Notes: a model not told the origin generated them from the sequence alone. DNA of 64,000 nucleotides from Geomicrobium sp. JCM 19039 (GCF_000698145.1 NZ_BAXB01000015.1:42759-106758), one strand, 5' to 3'; numbered from the stretch's first letter, positions 19,081-28,424 are shown. Numbers and translations are program-made.

Positions 19081-19518
19081 ATGAAAACAGTAACGAAAAC
19101 AACAGCTTATATTACGAGAAATAAAAAGAACAAGTTTCAATTACTAACGATGGTTGAAGAAGGTGTAGAGTCATACGGAATTCAAGTTCCAGGAGGAACG
19201 TTAGAAGACGATGAAACGTTGGAGCAGTGCCTAATGCGTGAGATTGATTAAGAGTCTAAATTAAAAGCGATTGAAATTAATAAATATTTAGGCTCTCATA
19301 AGTATTATTTAGCAACGAAACAGGCAATGATTACGAGACACTATTATTTACTCAATCTAACAGAAGATTGTCCTGATGAATTCTCTGTCGTCGTGGAAAG
19401 CGACGGTATTGATAGCGGTTGGCTATACCATTACAGATGGATTGATATTGAAGAAAATCAAAAGATTAAACTAGGTGGTGAGTTAGGAGAGTACCTTGGC
19501 CATCTTTACAATAAATAG
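19081..19518 (+). pseudogene. Nudix hydrolase with in-frame stop codon inside the Nudix box
   Basis: The start is ATG 19081 with GAGGTGG upstream. The frame runs without a shift to 19518 except for TAA at 19249-19251. The Nudix box reads G-G-T-L-E-D-D-E-T-L-E-Q-C-L-M-R-E-I-D, then the stop, then E-S. The stop replaces the first Glu of the metal-binding E-E pair (consensus REUXEEXGU), so one G-to-T change in GAA would explain it. The C-terminal half (146 residues in all without the stop) is intact and probably in decay, or the stop is a base-call error. Nudix enzymes hydrolyse nucleoside diphosphate derivatives; substrate unknown. Confidence 0.8.
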
Positions 19519-19719
19519 CTGTCATGAAGAAATTAAAAAGGAGCAAACCTAATAGCATTCATAAAAGGATGATGCTCGTTAACTAATAAAGAATTTGTCA
19601 TATTATGTCGCATTGTCTTTATTTTAAATGGAATATATCTAATTATTAAAAATATAATATATAATTACTATACATATGTTTGTGGATGATAATCTTCACC
19701 TTGAAAGGTTGTGGATGTA

Positions 19720-20811
19720 GTGACGAATGACCAATCTATTATAAAAGAAATTGGTGAATGGTTCCGCTTACTATCAAACTTTGACCTCCGTGGTGCAGCA
19801 GATAAACGAGTTGAAGTTTGCGACCTGTTGAGTAGTAAGGAAACTTCTAAGCAAGTAAAAGACTATTTTCATTTAGTCGATTTCAGACATAAGGTTACTA
19901 CTGGTGAGATTATTCATCGACCAGTGAAGCAAAAAGAATTAAAAAGTATTTATGCAATTACTGAGACGGATCGTGTACTGGAGTACCTATACCATTATAT
20001 GGAGGGCTTTATACACTTTAATCAAGACAATTATAAAATCGCACTAAAGCATTATCGAGTAGCAGAGAAGTCTTTGCATAAAGTAAATCGTTATGAGCAA
20101 GCTGAATTTTACTATAGGTTTGGAGCGAGTCTGTACCGAATAGACCAAAATATCATTGCAATGAACTATATTAACGAAGCGTACGAGATTTTTAAAACAA
20201 GTGATAACCATCAAAGAAGACGGACGAACTGCTTGGTTTTAATGGCGTGTATACAATCAGAGGCGAAATCATTTCATAAAGCGAGCCAATTGTTTGAACA
20301 CACATTAGAACTTAGTGCTCCCTATCCTTATATGAACTCTTTAGTATTGAGAAATCGAGGGTTGCACGAATATAGGCAAGGTTTCTACGAGGTGGCTAAA
20401 CACTCGTTTTATGATGCACTTCATACGGGTAACCAAAGTCAAACAATCGTAGGTGAAAAGACGAAATACAATTTAGCGAACATCTATTTAAAACTTGGGG
20501 ATATAGAAAAAGGTTTGTTACTACTGAATGAAGTCGAGCAAGAATTCCGATCTTGTGATTTGAATGAATATATAGGCAGATGTATGGTTACAAGAGGACT
20601 ATATGCATTTGAAGACATTAACATTGATCTTGTTGATAAAGGAATAGAAGTCTTTGATCAGAATAACTTGTATTTTCAAAAAGGAGAGGTGACTGAAGAA
20701 GTATCCAATCGATTCAACGATAAGAAAGCATACGATCAGGCATTGAAGTTCATGGAAATCTCTAAGAACACTAGTATTGAACAAACTTATATGGGAATAG
20801 TTAACATATGA
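19720..20811 (+). CDS. Rap-like TPR protein (response regulator aspartate phosphatase family)
   Basis: About 363 residues. The N-terminal three-helix bundle resembles Rap proteins (IGEWFRLLSNFD ... YFHLVDFRHKV). At least five TPR units follow, e.g. YYRFGASLYRIDQNIIAMNYINEAYEIF and TKYNLANIYLKLGDIEKGLLLLNEVE. Rap proteins dephosphorylate Spo0F or block ComA-type regulators and are inhibited by a secreted Phr pentapeptide. GTG 19720 is chosen because AAAGG lies about 11 nt upstream; the in-frame GTG at 19711 would be too close to it. A short ORF overlapping its stop (ATGA) sits where phr normally is. Target unknown. No DNA-binding HTH is visible, which argues against a PlcR-type regulator. Confidence 0.82.
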   Translation: MTNDQSIIKEIGEWFRLLSNFDLRGAADKRVEVCDLLSSKETSKQVKDYFHLVDFRHKVTTGEIIHRPVKQKELKSIYAITETDRVLEYLYHYMEGFIHFNQDNYKIALKHYRVAEKSLHKVNRYEQAEFYYRFGASLYRIDQNIIAMNYINEAYEIFKTSDNHQRRRTNCLVLMACIQSEAKSFHKASQLFEHTLELSAPYPYMNSLVLRNRGLHEYRQGFYEVAKHSFYDALHTGNQSQTIVGEKTKYNLANIYLKLGDIEKGLLLLNEVEQEFRSCDLNEYIGRCMVTRGLYAFEDINIDLVDKGIEVFDQNNLYFQKGEVTEEVSNRFNDKKAYDQALKFMEISKNTSIEQTYMGIVNI

Positions 20812-20883
20812 AAAAAATAATTTATTGAATTAACGTTCGTGATATTAATTTTTACCGTCAATGATTTTGGTACAATCACATAG
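20808..20883 (+). pseudogene. Possible degraded phr-type signal-peptide gene
   Basis: ATG 20808 overlaps the rap-like stop. As written the frame gives only M-K-K-I-I-Y. If one T of the TTT at 20821-20823 is an overcall, it reads MKKIIIELTFVILIFTVNDF plus GTIT, a basic start and hydrophobic core like a Phr precursor, but shorter than usual (about 40 residues). Very tentative. Confidence 0.25.
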
Positions 20884-21474
20884 GTAAATAGTGGAGACTA
20901 CGTTTCTCGTTACGTTAAAGGTGATATAGAGTAATACGATCAGATCGTTATCTACATTGAAAGAAGTTAAAGTTGGTGAGTTGTAGAATTCGGTATGGAT
21001 GATGAGATGAAAAGAGAAAAATGATGCCAAAAAAGTAATGCGCGCAAACGTCGTTTTCCGTGGAGGGAGTGTTTAAATCCTACGGTGAAGGTGGCTAGCG
21101 CGCTTTTTCGTATTGATTATGGCGTGTACGACGCTAGAGCGGAACTTTGGAACTGAAGTTTATGAATTACATAGTTTATCCTAGTGTTGATTACATAAAT
21201 ACTAGGATAGGTATGCACGTTGAAAATAGAGGTTTAGGGATAATGGTCTTTCATTCAAGGCGCAAAATAAATGAACCATGCCTAAGAGAAGTGTTTATGT
21301 TTTGATAACGCGAGTGCATTGAATGCAAGCTAGTAGTGTATATGGTTGTTTAAAAGGCGGAGGGAATGGTCGGGAAGTTTGTAAAACATAAAGGGTACAA
21401 GTCGGGTATATCTGCTAATAATTCGATCTGCGCTGAATGCAGGAGTTTCTGTAAGAGTGTTTAGCTAACCCTCA
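20884..21474. other. Non-coding stretch with two hairpins
   Basis: No supported gene. GCGCGC at 21040-21045 can pair with GCGCGC at 21098-21103, enclosing CCGT/ACGG (21058-21061, 21082-21085) and followed by five T residues, so a terminator or structured RNA is possible. A second 9-bp dyad (TATCCTAGT 21177-21185, ACTAGGATA 21201-21209) has no T run. Confidence 0.4.
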
Positions 21475-21777
21475 TCACTTCGCCGTTTGCTTCAACACTT
21501 TTGAAATGGCTTGTAGAGCAGCAGCGACGTTCTCATTACTCTCTTCTACGTGGAGCATACGGGCGTTCATGTCGAGTTGGGCAACTTCTACATTTCCAAC
21601 ACGTTTCGTAAGAGCGGTTTGTTCGTTTTCAATTCGGTCTAAGCGCTCTTCCACACGGTCGAATCTTTTGTCTATTTCCTCAAACTTCTTATGCATAAGA
21701 TCAAATTGCGTGATCATCGTTGTTCGTGTGTCAGTCATCAAGTCAAAAAGTTGTTGAAAGTCATTGTTTTTATCCAT
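21475..21777 (-). CDS. Hypothetical coiled-coil protein
   Basis: A 100-residue protein from ATG 21777 with a strong AAGGAGGT ribosome-binding site. Almost the whole chain is helical with heptad repeats (FEEIDKRFDRVEERLDRIENEQTALTKRV), predicting a long parallel coiled coil. No membrane helix or enzymatic motif. It resembles short coiled-coil proteins common in Firmicutes. Function unknown. Confidence 0.65.
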   Translation of the reverse strand: MDKNNDFQQLFDLMTDTRTTMITQFDLMHKKFEEIDKRFDRVEERLDRIENEQTALTKRVGNVEVAQLDMNARMLHVEESNENVAAALQAISKVLKQTAK

Positions 21778-21883
21778 CCGTCAACCTCCTTTTCTTCATT
21801 ATAATTGGATTGATTTAAACGAGCAATGGAAATATATAAGCGATCGCTAATGGGTTAAATCAACCTCTACGATTCTAATGAAA

Positions 21884-21913
21884 TGTACATATGCGTAAAC
21901 GAATGGGTATAAT
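21884..21913 (+). promoter_or_regulatory. Sigma-A-type promoter of the GNAT gene
   Basis: A perfect TATAAT at 21908-21913 has TGTACA 18 nt upstream (21884-21889) as a weaker -35. It lies about 90 nt before the ATG at 22004. Confidence 0.55.
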
Positions 21914-22003
21914 GGAAAAACATGGAACTGTTCATTGAAGAGTCGTACGTTCGTAATTGATAATGGATGGGCGCAACGCGTTGGCGATGAAGGGGTGAGG
22001 GGT

Positions 22004-22585
22004 ATGGCGTATTTTATTGAGCGGCTGGACAGATTGAATCAACGTTTTCTACAAGAGGCCGTAGCGGTTTTGGTCATTTCTTTTCATCGTGATTTGGCGT
22101 TTCTGAATCGAACGGATGAACAATTAATCAAAGCGATTGCCCCGACATTTAGACGAGAGCAAATGTATGTGGCGATAGAAAATGACAAAGTCATCGGATT
22201 GGCAGTCTATTCTACGTTGACATCTTATTCGCAAGTCATATCACTGCGACATGCGATTCGCTCATTTGGGATATGGAAAGGATACCTCTGTTGGATCTCG
22301 ATGAATCGAAAACCGATACGCTTAACCCGCAACCAATGTTATATCGAGGACGTGGCCACGCACCCTGAACATCGTAGAAAAGGGGTGGCCCATGCGTTAA
22401 TGAATGTTCTGATGCAGGACGTAAACAATATGGAATATGTGCTCGAAGTAGTGGATACGAACGATGCGGCGATTTCGGTATACACGGACCTTGGTTTTCA
22501 TAAATACCACGCCGTTAAAGAAAATAAGCACGTGCAAAAAACATTAGGCTATTCAGAAAGGCAGTATATGAAGCGGGCAACATGA
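22004..22585 (+). CDS. GNAT family N-acetyltransferase
   Basis: A 193-residue protein. ATG 22004 is chosen because GGGGTGAGGGG lies directly upstream; the in-frame TTG at 21935 has no good site. The acetyl-CoA loop is EDVATHPEHRRKGVAHALM (about residues 113-131, the R-R-K-G-V-A form), and the C-terminal NDAAISVYTDLGFHKYH motif is present. Acceptor unknown. It precedes the DsbA-family gene by about 60 nt. Confidence 0.83.
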   Translation: MAYFIERLDRLNQRFLQEAVAVLVISFHRDLAFLNRTDEQLIKAIAPTFRREQMYVAIENDKVIGLAVYSTLTSYSQVISLRHAIRSFGIWKGYLCWISMNRKPIRLTRNQCYIEDVATHPEHRRKGVAHALMNVLMQDVNNMEYVLEVVDTNDAAISVYTDLGFHKYHAVKENKHVQKTLGYSERQYMKRAT

Positions 22586-22646
22586 GCAAAGGTTTTGTGC
22601 TTCATGAAAAAATGCATTACGCTGTTACGAGAAGGAGGCGTTAACG

Positions 22647-23338
22647 ATGAACGTAGAAGTTTGGTCGGACATTGCTTGTCCGTTTTGTTATATAGGGAAA
22701 CGAAAGTTTGAAATGGCTTTGGAGGATTTTGAAGGGAAAAACGATGTGAATGTAACATTCAAAAGCTTTCAGCTTGAACCAGATGCTCCGAAACATTCAG
22801 TTGAATCAATGAATGAGAAGCTCGCGAAAAAATATGGCAAGTCTGTTGACGAGATGGAAGCGATGCAACAACAAGTAGCCGCTCAAGCGAAAGAAGTCGG
22901 ATTGGATTATCGGTTGGATCTCGTCCAATCGACGAATACTGAAGCGGCTCACCGCTTGACACACTATGCAAAAGAACACGGAAGATGAATGAATTAACCG
23001 AAAAGCTATTGCAAGCGTACTTTATTGAAGGAAAACATATTGGCGAAGAACAAGAGCTTGTTCGGTTAGCGGAAGAAGTTGGGTTGAAAAAAGAAGCTGT
23101 TCAGAATGTCTTGGCGAGTGGCGCATACAAAGAAGCTGTGCAGCAAGATATTCGCGAAGGGGCGGAGCTTGGCGTTCAAGGGGTGCCGTTCTTTGTTTTT
23201 AACAGAAAGTATGCCGTTTCAGGCGCTCAACCTCCAGCGGCCTTTTTGGAAGTGTTAAACAAAGTGAAAGCAGAAGAGAAGCCGAGTCCTCTAAATGTTG
23301 TGAAGCAAGGGGACGCTTGTTCAGATGAAACGTGTTAA
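22647..23338 (+). CDS. DsbA-family oxidoreductase, FrnE-type, frameshifted
   Basis: The thioredoxin-fold start carries Cys11-Pro-Phe-Cys14 (WSDIACPFCYIGKRKFE), the FrnE/YwbO form. The helical insertion (KLAKKYGKSVDEMEAMQQQV) and cis-Pro loop (GVQGVPFFVFNRKYAVSGAQPP) complete the fold. The frame breaks at about 22985 and continues to 23338; one base restores about 230 residues. There is no signal peptide, so it acts in the cytosol, probably as a thiol oxidoreductase or glutathione-type transferase relative. Confidence 0.88.
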
Positions 23339-23362
23339 GCAGCCATCGGGCTGCTTTTTCTA
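23337..23362 (+). terminator. Terminator after the FrnE-type gene
   Basis: AAGCAGCC (23337-23344) pairs with GGCTGCTT (23349-23356), followed by a T run. Confidence 0.8.
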
Positions 23363-23405
23363 TTTACGAACATATTATCCTCGTTGAATGATATTGTTCG
23401 GATTT
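23362..23405 (+). promoter_or_regulatory. PurR box pair upstream of pbuG
   Basis: ATTTACGAACATATT (CGAAC at 23367-23371) faces ATATTGTTCGGATTT (GTTCG at 23396-23400), the inverted W-rich CGAAC boxes bound by Firmicute PurR. The two cores are 24 nt apart, the same as in front of purE. They lie just upstream of the -35. Confidence 0.7.
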
Positions 23406-23408
23406 TCG

Positions 23409-23438
23409 TTGACAAGCGATATGGAACGTTGGTAGAAT
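23409..23438 (+). promoter_or_regulatory. Sigma-A promoter of pbuG
   Basis: TTGACA at 23409-23414 and TAGAAT at 23433-23438 with an 18-nt spacer, directly upstream of the riboswitch. Confidence 0.7.
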
Positions 23439-23460
23439 AATATTGTACAAAAGAATACAA

Positions 23461-23605
23461 GATACCTCATATAACCACAAGAATATGGCTTGTAAGTCTC
23501 TACCAAGACACCGTAAATGTCTTGACTATGATCGGTATATGTTTGCACTACTTGTGCAAGTCATTTTCGGTCGTATTGCCAATCGGGGCAACGACTTTTT
23601 TTATG
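23461..23605 (+). ncRNA. Purine riboswitch (guanine class) with terminator, pbuG leader
   Basis: The aptamer spans about 23461-23538: P1 strands ATACCTCATATAA and GACTATG, loop 2 AATATGGC and the J2/3 TCTCTACCAAG segments are all present. The specificity base before TATG in GACTATG is C, as in guanine/hypoxanthine-binding members such as xpt. A terminator hairpin (GTCGTATTGCC with GGGGCAACGAC, then T7) at about 23570-23602 gives transcriptional control, switching pbuG off when guanine is plentiful. Confidence 0.92.
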
Positions 23606-23630
23606 GGTTTTCTTAAGGGGGAACAGTCCG

Positions 23631-24937
23631 TTGAAGAATTATTTTAATTTTGCAGAGCATGGAACGAGTTATAAGCGAGAGACGCTCGCAGGTTTTACGA
23701 CATTTTTGGCGATGGCTTATATATTGGCTGTGAATCCTCTTATCCTCGGTGATGCGGGCATGGACGCCAATGCAGTGTTCGTTGCAACCGCCATTGCTGC
23801 AGCGATTGGTTCCTTTATTATGGGGCTATGGGCAAGTATCCGATCGCATTAGCTCCAGGTATGGGATTGAATGCGTTCTTCGCCTACACCGTTGTTCTAG
23901 GGATGGGCATTGATTGGCAAATTGCTTTATTTGGCGTCTTTTTATCGGGAATTATTTTTCTTATTATTACACTCTTTAAGATTCGTGAAGTGATTATTAA
24001 CGCCATCCCTTCGGAAATGAAATATGCAGCGGGCGCAGGTATTGGCTTGTTTATCGCGTTTATTGGCCTGCAAAATGCGGATATTATCGTACTGGATGAG
24101 GCAACGCTCGTTAGCCTCGGAGATTTATCAAATCCGTACACATTGCTTGCAATGTTCGGGGTTGTCATTACAGCATGTTTTATGGTGTTGAAGCTGCGTG
24201 GCGGGGTGTTCTATGGAATGGTCGCTACAGCGATTGCAGGTATACTATTTGGCTTAATTCAACCACCGTCTGGAATCATTAGTAGCATTCCAAGTCTCGC
24301 TCCGACTTTTGGGGCAGCGTTTACGCATTTAGGAGAAGTGCAATGGACAACGGAAATGATTTTGCAATTATCGATTGTCGTAATTACGTTTTTATTCGTT
24401 GATTTCTTTGATACAGCGGGGACGCTTTATGCGGTTGCCCAACAAGCGGGATTCGTTAAAGATAACAAGCTTCCAAATGCCGGACGAGCGTTACTTTCTG
24501 ACGCTTCTGCAACGTCTATCGGTGCGATTCTCGGTACGTCAACGACGACAGCTTATGTAGAATCTTCAGCCGGTGTCGCTGCAGGGGGGCGAACCGGTTT
24601 CACCGCCATTGTGACGGCAGGGTTTTTCTTAGTGGCTCTGTTCTTCTCGCCACTTCTTGAAGTCGTCACGTCCCATGTTACAGCCGCAGCCCTCATCATT
24701 GTCGGCGTACTAATGGCATCGTCACTGAGACTTATCGAATGGGACCGAATTGAAGTTGCCATTCCTGCATTTCTCGTCGTTGTTGGTATGCCACTAACGT
24801 ATAGCATCGCTAGCGGAATTGCACTCGGCTTTATGTTCTATCCAATTACAATGGTTCTTGCCGGAAAAGGAAAAAATGTTCACCCGATTATGTATGCGTT
24901 GTTCTTCATCTTTGTCGGATATTTGTTCTTCTTATAG
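23631..24937 (+). CDS. pbuG: Hypoxanthine/guanine permease PbuG, frameshifted
   Basis: The start is TTG at 23631, 9 nt after AAGGGGG. The sequence has the AzgA-like NCS2 hallmarks: [19 protein letters not shown] at the start, then [34 protein letters not shown] and [22 protein letters not shown]. About 13 membrane helices and about 435 residues. One missing A at about 23835 (GGGCAAGTAT should read tgg-gca-aag-tat) splits the frame. It imports hypoxanthine and guanine by H+ symport. The C-class purine riboswitch and PurR boxes upstream agree with this role. Confidence 0.94.
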
Positions 24938-24950
24938 CATGGATGACGAT

Positions 24951-24992
24951 AAACACTGCACCGTGTCCCCGTGACGCTGTGCAGTGTTTTTA
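24951..24992 (+). terminator. Terminator after pbuG
   Basis: An 11-bp perfect stem, AAACACTGCAC with GTGCAGTGTTT (24979-24989), then T residues. Confidence 0.85.
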
Positions 24993-25058
24993 GTGTGCAT
25001 GGAAATGGCTTTTTTGGGGGAAAATGGGAGCAGTTCAGTAGAAGAGAAGGTGTTTGAA

Positions 25059-25529
25059 TTGAAGAAAGTAGTATGGCGTTTAGCGATGATTGCTGCGGTG
25101 CTAATTCAATCAACGGTTCCGGTGGAGGCAAGTGACCCGGTCACTTCACAACTCGTTGACCGGGAGGGTATTCCGATGGGGCTTGTCTATTTGGAACCTG
25201 ATGACGCAGGGGTGCGTGTGCACGTAAGCGTGTCCGGTTTACGTCCAAACACAAATTACGAATTTCATTTTCATGAGTATGCGGCATGCGATGCACCGGA
25301 GTTTCAATCCGCAGGTGCATATTGGAACCCCGACCATGAATTATCGTCAGTGGCAGGGGAATTGCCGAACATCCGTACCGACAACGATGGCCGGTACAGC
25401 GATTCGATTGTCGCCGAACACGCCAGTCTTATAGAGGGTTCAATAAATAATCCCGTATTGCCAGCAGGTTCTTCCCTCGTTTTAGAAAGATCAGGCGCTC
25501 GAATTGCATGTGGCACGGTTGAAGGGTGA
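25059..25529 (+). CDS. Secreted Cu/Zn superoxide dismutase-like protein lacking most metal ligands
   Basis: The start is TTG at 25059 with GAGAAGG 8 nt upstream; the longer in-frame ORF lacks a ribosome-binding site. Residues 1-25 are a signal peptide (KK, hydrophobic core, VEASD cleavage area). The rest follows the SodC fold: HFHE (two copper ligands), SAGAYWNPDHE, AGELPNIRTDNDGRY and GARIACGTVEG. The bridging His of the usual GGHFNP becomes Tyr, the PHAGD zinc ligands read VAGEL, and the late copper His is missing. It is thus probably not an active dismutase, comparable to YojM-type proteins. 156 residues. Confidence 0.78.
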   Translation: MKKVVWRLAMIAAVLIQSTVPVEASDPVTSQLVDREGIPMGLVYLEPDDAGVRVHVSVSGLRPNTNYEFHFHEYAACDAPEFQSAGAYWNPDHELSSVAGELPNIRTDNDGRYSDSIVAEHASLIEGSINNPVLPAGSSLVLERSGARIACGTVEG

Positions 25530-25644
25530 GTGTGATATGCGTGGCTTAGGGGGAGGGGGCATTAATACCCTATAACATATCTCCTCACTTCAAATCTACT
25601 TCCGACAAAATGCCCGCATATCTTTTCATATGCGGGCAAGCTTC

Positions 25645-27625
25645 TTAATGATCTGTCAACACCCAGCCATTCGCATCGAAATCTGTAATCCCATTTTCAT
25701 CAGCACTTATTTGATCGATATACCAACCTCTGCCGTTTGATTCGCTCGTTTCATAACGAAAGCGGACGTCGATGGGTCCTGAGTAATCGGCAATTGGAAA
25801 ATTTGCGGATACCCATTCCCATTTGGTTGATCCTACCCATTCGCGGTGAATGGTGTTTTGTGTGTCGTCTCGGTTGACCCGACCAGACAATGATTGCCAC
25901 GTTTCACCGTCATCATCGGATACTTCAACGATTCCGTAGTCACGTTCAATGTCATTGGCAATATGAAACCACGTATCAAACGTTATGGCATCATGATCTG
26001 TCGCATCGATGGAAAAGGAGAGGGTATGGCTCGCGTTTCGTGTGTAACCAGAATACCATGCCGGTTCACCGCTTGGTGCAGATACGGGTATTGCACGAGC
26101 CGCTTGTTGTGCAACGTCATGACGGACGGTATTGATTGACCCTTCATCTCTCGTCGGGTGAACTCTGTTGGAAAGAAAGATGACGAAACTGTCCGTAATC
26201 GGATCCACGACAAATGTTGTACCGGTGAACCCGGTATGGCCGACCGCAGATGGGGAAGATAACCCACCCATGAACAACCTCGATCAACGTTCCAGCCTAG
26301 ACTTTGACCGATGTGGGTTTCTCGGACGATTTCATTTCGCATCATTCGCCCCACCGTTTCTGGCTGTAAAATTTGCTCATCATCATACGTCCCGCCATTT
26401 AAAAGCATTTGTAGAAAAACCGCCAAATCATAGGCAGTGCTGAATAGCCCGGCGTGACCAGTTGCGCCACCGAGGTCATCTGCTTTTTCGTCATGCACAA
26501 TGCCCCATACAAGGCCGCGCTCGTCGGTGTATTCAGTCGGAGCAATTTGCCCGAGTAGCTCTTCTGGAGGATTGAACATCGTCTCGTTCATGCCAAGGGG
26601 CTTTGTAATATGCTCATGAATATACGCATCAAGTGGTTCAGATGATACTTCCTCAATAAGTTTACCGAGAACGAGCATACTTACATCGCTATAAACCATC
26701 GTCGTGCCAGGAGTATTGATCAGTTCAATTTCTAGGATCGCATCCCACATGTCATCAACCGTATCGTATTGGCTCGTTTGAATGGAAGCGGGTACACCAG
26801 ATGTATGTGTGAGTAATTGCTTGATCGTCACTTCTTCTTTGCCATGAGTCCCAAACTGAGGAAGATAATTGGCTACCGGGTCATGAATCGACACCAGCCT
26901 CGTTCCTCGAGTTGCATGACGGCTGTCGCTGTAAATGTTTTCGTTAAAGAAGCGAGATCAAAGATCGTATCCGTCTGCATCGAGATCTTTTCGTCTGAAG
27001 GTAACTCTTCTCCGTCAGCGTCAAAACGATAGGCATCACCGTATGCTTCATGTTGAACAATCTTCCCGTCTTTTCCCACAAGAGTGACTGCACCAGGGAA
27101 TAGCTGATCGGTTGTCATGCCGGCATGGACGATCGAATCAATCTCATCGATAAATGAGGTGGTTAAGCCTGCTTCTTCGGGTGGGTGATAGGCGAGTGTG
27201 TGTGATGTGTCACGGTTGTTCCAATCTTGATCAAAAGTGGCAATCGGCGTTTCATCACGCAATAAATAGAGATCGGATTTTTTTCTGAGAAGCTCGTAAG
27301 CGGTCGTACTCATTCGGTTTTGAGCGTGGTAAAGCGCAAGGTCATCTTTGAAAGCGAGCATCGCTTCGGTGAGTGCATCGGTATCATTCGGGTCAATCAT
27401 CATGCGCATGACGACGAGTTGACGCTGCAAATCATTATGTACGCGTGCATCCATGAACCCATCGTGACGTTTGAGATGTTCAATGAGAAGTTGTACGTCA
27501 GAAACCTTTGTCGGTTCGGTCGTTTGTTGCGCGGTGTCTACTGTGACCGAGTTCGCTTGAACGTCGGCTGTGAGCGGAGCAAAAGCAATGAGCAAAATCC
27601 AACATAATATGAGTAGGTGCTTCAT
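25645..27625 (-). CDS. Secreted beta-lactamase-family serine hydrolase with immune-inhibitor-A-like C-terminal domain, frameshifted
   Basis: ATG 27625 follows AAGGGG by 6 nt, and a clear signal peptide (KHLLILCWILLIAFAPLTADVQA) comes first. After about 110 residues of unknown helical sequence comes the class C/penicillin-binding fold: SLTK (nucleophile Ser), YSD (Tyr motif) and HTG (third box). The C-terminal ~140 residues (FDTWFHIANDIERDYGIVEVSDDDGETWQ ... RFRYETSESNGRGWYIDQI) match the beta-sandwich domain found in M6 peptidases such as immune inhibitor A. Frame breaks near 26880 and near 26270 each fit a lost base. Total about 660 residues. Probably an extracellular esterase, D-Ala peptidase or amidohydrolase; substrate unknown. 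Confidence 0.82.
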
Positions 27626-28055
27626 CGAATTCCCCTTTTCCACATAAATTGTAAATACTATTCTTAATATTTACACACAGGATGTTCTGAACGTCAATCA
27701 GCAGGGAGAATATTTTTGAAAAACAGGTCCGAGGATACGGGACGATAATCAGATCATCCATCGGTGATTCGGGGTGTGGAGGGAGTGACTTGTGAGCGTG
27801 TAGTTGCTGAGTGGGTGGTTCGGTTAGATCGACTAGCTGTTTCCAAAGAACCGCTATTGGAAGCAGATTCAGTCGCATATGAACGTTTTCCCCACGTTTG
27901 CTTCCAATCAATAGACGTCTAGTTCCAAACACGCGATATTGGAAGCAGATCCTAACTTTGTAGCGCTCGTGAAGTCTTAGATTTATATGCGGCCATGATG
28001 GAACCTTGAGGTTAAAAGAAAACTGACTCGTTTGAGCCAGTGTATTGACGGATGG
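27626..28055. other. Intergenic region containing one copy of a dispersed repeat
   Basis: No gene is supported; the open frames here are overlapping and without ribosome-binding sites. The main structure is the repeat at 27838-27952. Confidence 0.5.
27838..27952 (+). repeat. Dispersed ~115-bp intergenic repeat, copy 1
   Basis: It aligns with the reverse complement of 56970-57084 over its full length. Each copy contains TTCCAA...TTGGAA dyads and ends in TTGGAAGCAGATC-type sequence. No transposase is nearby; it looks like a non-autonomous palindromic element. Confidence 0.65.
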
Positions 28056-28388
28056 TTAGCTAATCGATGTGCCATTGGCAACAGGTTCATCAGGAGATAA
28101 GAGAATGACATCACCTTTTCCTGGAACAGCACCGAGGACAAGCACTTCTGAGGTGAAGCCAGCAATCTTTCGAGGTGGAAAGTTGACGACGGCGGTCACT
28201 TGTTTTCCGATGACCGCTTCAGGTTCATAGCGATTTGTTATTTGGGCGCTAGAATGTTTGATACCGATCTCGTCACCGAAATCGATGCTCATTGCAATGG
28301 CTGGAACCTTTGCTTTTGCTAATGGCTCAGCGGTTTTTACTGTTCCAATTCGAATGTCTAAAACTTGAAAGTCATCAATGGTAGCCAC
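28056..28388 (-). CDS. csaA: CsaA-type tRNA-binding-domain chaperone
   Basis: A 110-residue OB-fold protein closely following B. subtilis CsaA: IDDFQVLDIRIGTV, FGDEIGIKHSSAQITNRY, VVNFPPRKIAGFTSEVLVLG. CsaA is a dimeric chaperone that binds unfolded or exported proteins and resembles the C-terminal domain of methionyl-tRNA synthetase. GTG 28388 (Met-Ala-Thr-Ile-Asp-Asp) is preferred over ATG 28394, because AGGAG is 9 nt upstream and the N-terminus then matches CsaA. Confidence 0.92.
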   Translation of the reverse strand: MATIDDFQVLDIRIGTVKTAEPLAKAKVPAIAMSIDFGDEIGIKHSSAQITNRYEPEAVIGKQVTAVVNFPPRKIAGFTSEVLVLGAVPGKGDVILLSPDEPVANGTSIS

Positions 28389-28424
28389 AATCATCCACTC
28401 CTTTTTCTCTAGTCTACCTTAGTA

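Noticed and set aside
19711..19719. GTG 19711 as the start of the Rap-like protein
   Set aside because: AAAGG would lie only 2-3 nt upstream; GTG 19720 gives a workable spacing and a more typical N-terminus.
21366..21464. 32-codon frame after GGAGGG
   Set aside because: Spacing from GGAGGG to the ATG is only about 1 nt and the peptide shows no recognisable feature.
27811..27822. GAGTGGG near 27808-27815 as a further guaA-type att core
   Set aside because: Only seven bases match and the surrounding sequence does not resemble the 14-bp repeat.
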